Source: Anaerolineae bacterium | GTDB lineage: Bacteria; Chloroflexota; Anaerolineae; B4-G1; SLSP01 | Direction of reading: 5' to 3' | Assembly (NCBI GenBank): GCA_026991395.1 | Contig: JALXBP010000133.1 | Coordinates: 1-37,772, forward strand | DNA: 37,772 bases | In this document: positions 36,055 to 37,772 of the stretch, piece after piece | Numbering within the stretch: position 1 is the stretch's first letter | Layout of the letters: each line of letters opens with the position of its first letter | Made by a program: the position numbers and the translations under genes | The notes under the pieces: generated by a model | Database searches by the model: none | What the model saw: only the letters and a program-made list of their open reading frames with translations | Told to the model about the DNA's origin: nothing

Positions 36055-37002
36055 ATGAACGGCGAAGTGGCTCAGATAGTTGCCCTAGTAGCGCACGGGA
36101 ATCTATTTCTGAGTGGCAAGGATGTTGACCTTTCCACAAATTCCACACTTCAGTACATTTCCTCGATCAGGTTCGTTCGCTATGAAAGCAGGCAGAACAC
36201 ACAAGGCGTGGAAGTAGCCAGCAGTGTTTCCGAGTGGTTTGCTTTTTTGCGCTCGGCAAAAGCAACTCGTTTGTGGCATGTTGATTTTTACCACCAAAGG
36301 CAGGATATTCCGACACATATCGCCAGTGCTTTTTCGGGGGGTGTTTCAGCAGCCATTCAAGTCGATTTGCCCGAGGGTTTTGAACTATGGTTTCCAAAAT
36401 GGAAAACAACGGGACTTATCAATGCCGGAAGAAAAAGTGTAAAACAGGAGAGAGAACATCACCACAAGGCAACTTTGCAAAAGCTATCGTTACTTCTGTG
36501 CAGGGTTTTTCGATGCCGCGGGTCCCGCAACCACGCCTCCCCTGCAGTATCGAAAAGCAAGGGGGAGGCAGACTTTGAAGACAGATCCAAGCCCTGGTCT
36601 GTAGAATATCGTGGTTTTATGTCTCCAGATTCTTGTGCTTTACCCATGCAAGAGATGCGTGCGGTCAAGGAGAGGCTCAGGGAGGCCGTCTCGCGGGCTA
36701 AAGAGTTCGCGCAAGGAACGCACTGGACGAAAGATTTTACGAGGTCGTTGGAAGCATTAGAATCTCCTGCGCCTGTATTCCCCTTCCCGGATATGCTTCC
36801 TTCTTCCGGTTTTCCTTTGGAAGCGCGTCAATTGCTGGCTGCGGCTGCACAGGCCTATGTCTTTGGCGGTATGGGTTCCTGGAATGATCTGAGCTTGCCA
36901 AATGATCCGGACATCATCGAGGAATACGAAGAAATTAGCACGGAGCTTTACGAAGCCATCCAATTTGCTATCCTAATGGCGTCCAATGCCTTTGCGGCTT
37001 GA
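36055..37002 (+). CDS. Cassette 3: hypothetical protein, 315 aa
   Basis: ORF filling the space between attC2 and attC3; GGGAGA upstream of ATG; no family recognised. Confidence 0.55.
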   Translation: MNGEVAQIVALVAHGNLFLSGKDVDLSTNSTLQYISSIRFVRYESRQNTQGVEVASSVSEWFAFLRSAKATRLWHVDFYHQRQDIPTHIASAFSGGVSAAIQVDLPEGFELWFPKWKTTGLINAGRKSVKQEREHHHKATLQKLSLLLCRVFRCRGSRNHASPAVSKSKGEADFEDRSKPWSVEYRGFMSPDSCALPMQEMRAVKERLREAVSRAKEFAQGTHWTKDFTRSLEALESPAPVFPFPDMLPSSGFPLEARQLLAAAAQAYVFGGMGSWNDLSLPNDPDIIEEYEEISTELYEAIQFAILMASNAFAA

Positions 37003-37014
37003 GCGTTCGAATCA

Positions 37015-37118
37015 GCCCAGCACCGGTCGCAGCGGACAGCAGCTTCGCCAATCGCGAGAGCGGGCGCGAGAGGGACAGAGTGATTGTGCGGTCGCTGCTG
37101 CTGAGCTACACGTTGGAG
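37015..37118 (+). repeat. attC-like site 3
   Basis: R'' GCCCAGC ... R' GTTGGAG; GCAGCGGACAGCAGC versus GGTCGCTGCTGCTGAGC arms. R'' nearly matches the reverse complement of the cassette-3 start (GTTGGGC). Confidence 0.6.
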
Positions 37119-37168
37119 TAGAAGGAAAATGATCTTTGTAGACCATAGAGAGTAGGAGGGATGAGCGC

Positions 37169-37408
37169 ATGGAGAGGATCTGTCCCGGATGTAGAGGCAA
37201 AGGAGTCATCGAATGTCCTGTGTGTGGTGGGAGTGGCGTTGTTGTGAAGCGGCGGGGTGTGGTGGGGGAGATAGGGTTGAGGTCATTAAGGGAAGAGTGT
37301 CACACCTGTCAAGGAACGGGCAAGTTGCTGTGCGAGATGTGCGGGGGTGTGGGGAAGATCTTGGTGAGGGAGTTGGATTCGAGGAAGCGGAAGAGAGGGG
37401 GATTCTGA
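37169..37408 (+). CDS. Cassette 4: stand-alone DnaJ-type cysteine-rich zinc-finger protein
   Basis: Four CxxCxGxG motifs: CPGCRGKG, CPVCGGSG, CHTCQGTG, CEMCGGVG, in 79 aa. Confidence 0.75.
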   Translation: MERICPGCRGKGVIECPVCGGSGVVVKRRGVVGEIGLRSLREECHTCQGTGKLLCEMCGGVGKILVRELDSRKRKRGGF

Positions 37409-37494
37409 ATCGAGACCAAAGGGTGGGTTGAGGAAGAGTTGAGAGTTGAGCTGCACCAGGGGCGCAGAGAATGCGTGAGGGAAATGCGCATCTC

Positions 37495-37620
37495 GCCTAA
37501 CGGTTCACTTGAGCGGACTGGGCTATCGTGTGGGTTGCAAGGAGGATTGGGGCCGCTATTGGAACTCTGAGCATGGGGGAACCCGGGACCGATCCGCCAC
37601 TCAGCTTGATGTCGTTCGGT
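37495..37620 (+). repeat. attC-like site 4
   Basis: R'' GCCTAAC ... R' GTTCGGT (one deviation from GTTRRRY); CCTAACGGTTCACTTGAGCGGA versus reverse complement of the 3' arm CCGAACGACATCAAGCTGAGTGGCGGA. Confidence 0.5.
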
Positions 37621-37657
37621 GGCTGTCTATGAGAGGATGCTGAAGGATAACCCAATT

Positions 37658-37772
37658 ATGTCCAACGTACAGGCGTTCTATGACCAGAACCCGGAGGCAG
37701 AATGGACGCGCCTTGATCGTCACAGAACTGAGTTTGCGGTAACTTTGCGGGCGTTGAGGGAGTTTCTGCCCA
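37658..37772 (+). CDS. Cassette 5: N-terminal part of a probable SAM-dependent methyltransferase, truncated by the window
   Basis: MSNVQAFYDQNPEAEWTRLDRHRTEFAVTLRALREFLP; resembles N-termini of class I SAM methyltransferases. Confidence 0.55.
   Translation, partial: MSNVQAFYDQNPEAEWTRLDRHRTEFAVTLRALREFLP

Noticed and set aside
1-37772. In-window DGR reverse transcriptase, template repeat or Avd
   Set aside because: No YxDD-type RT motif or AAC/AAT-rich repeat noticed in any ORF; the DGR proposal therefore rests on the variable-region pattern only.
33271-37772. Integron integrase (intI) or other tyrosine recombinase
   Set aside because: No ORF with the R-H-R-Y arrangement seen; the array is called CALIN-like, with an integrase possibly outside the window.
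1-37772. CRISPR array, rRNA or tRNA genes
   Set aside because: No regularly spaced direct repeats and no recognisable structural RNA sequence found by eye.

Overview
GC-rich bacterial window, probably Chloroflexota-like (low-confidence guess from gene style). The left half is dominated by a minus-strand secreted-protein cluster: a 5' fragment at the left edge, a 172-aa secreted protein, and a giant gene of about 5,850 aa with LolA/LppX-like, thrombospondin-type-3, LamG, PA14, LVIVD-propeller, P-domain and CARDB-like modules. Next come a BTAD/SARP-type ATPase regulator, a NACHT-STAND NTPase with a C-terminal FGE-sulfatase (C-type-lectin-fold) domain, a NuoM/N-like membrane gene trio, a GAF/PAS histidine kinase, mnmA, and a degenerate OmpR-like regulator. 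From about 33.2 kb the base composition falls sharply, and the right end looks like an integron cassette array without an integrase in view (CALIN-like). It has a consensus promoter, small co-oriented genes, and four attC-like sites with R''/R' cores and imperfect inverted repeats. The main leads are: (1) this cassette array, including a two-gene cassette with a deoxyribosyltransferase-like protein and a membrane-anchored dCTP-deaminase-fold protein that appears to lack catalytic residues; (2) two FGE C-termini, one an isolated fragment at 0.3-0.7 kb, whose 3' ends differ almost only by nonsynonymous changes in a short block between conserved flanks and are followed by an identical 27-nt hairpin-forming repeat, as expected for diversity-generating retroelement (DGR) targets, although no RT or template repeat is in the window; (3) an 11-bp-period direct repeat of SARP-operator geometry next to the SARP-like regulator. 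Everything was read by eye; no searches or folding were run.
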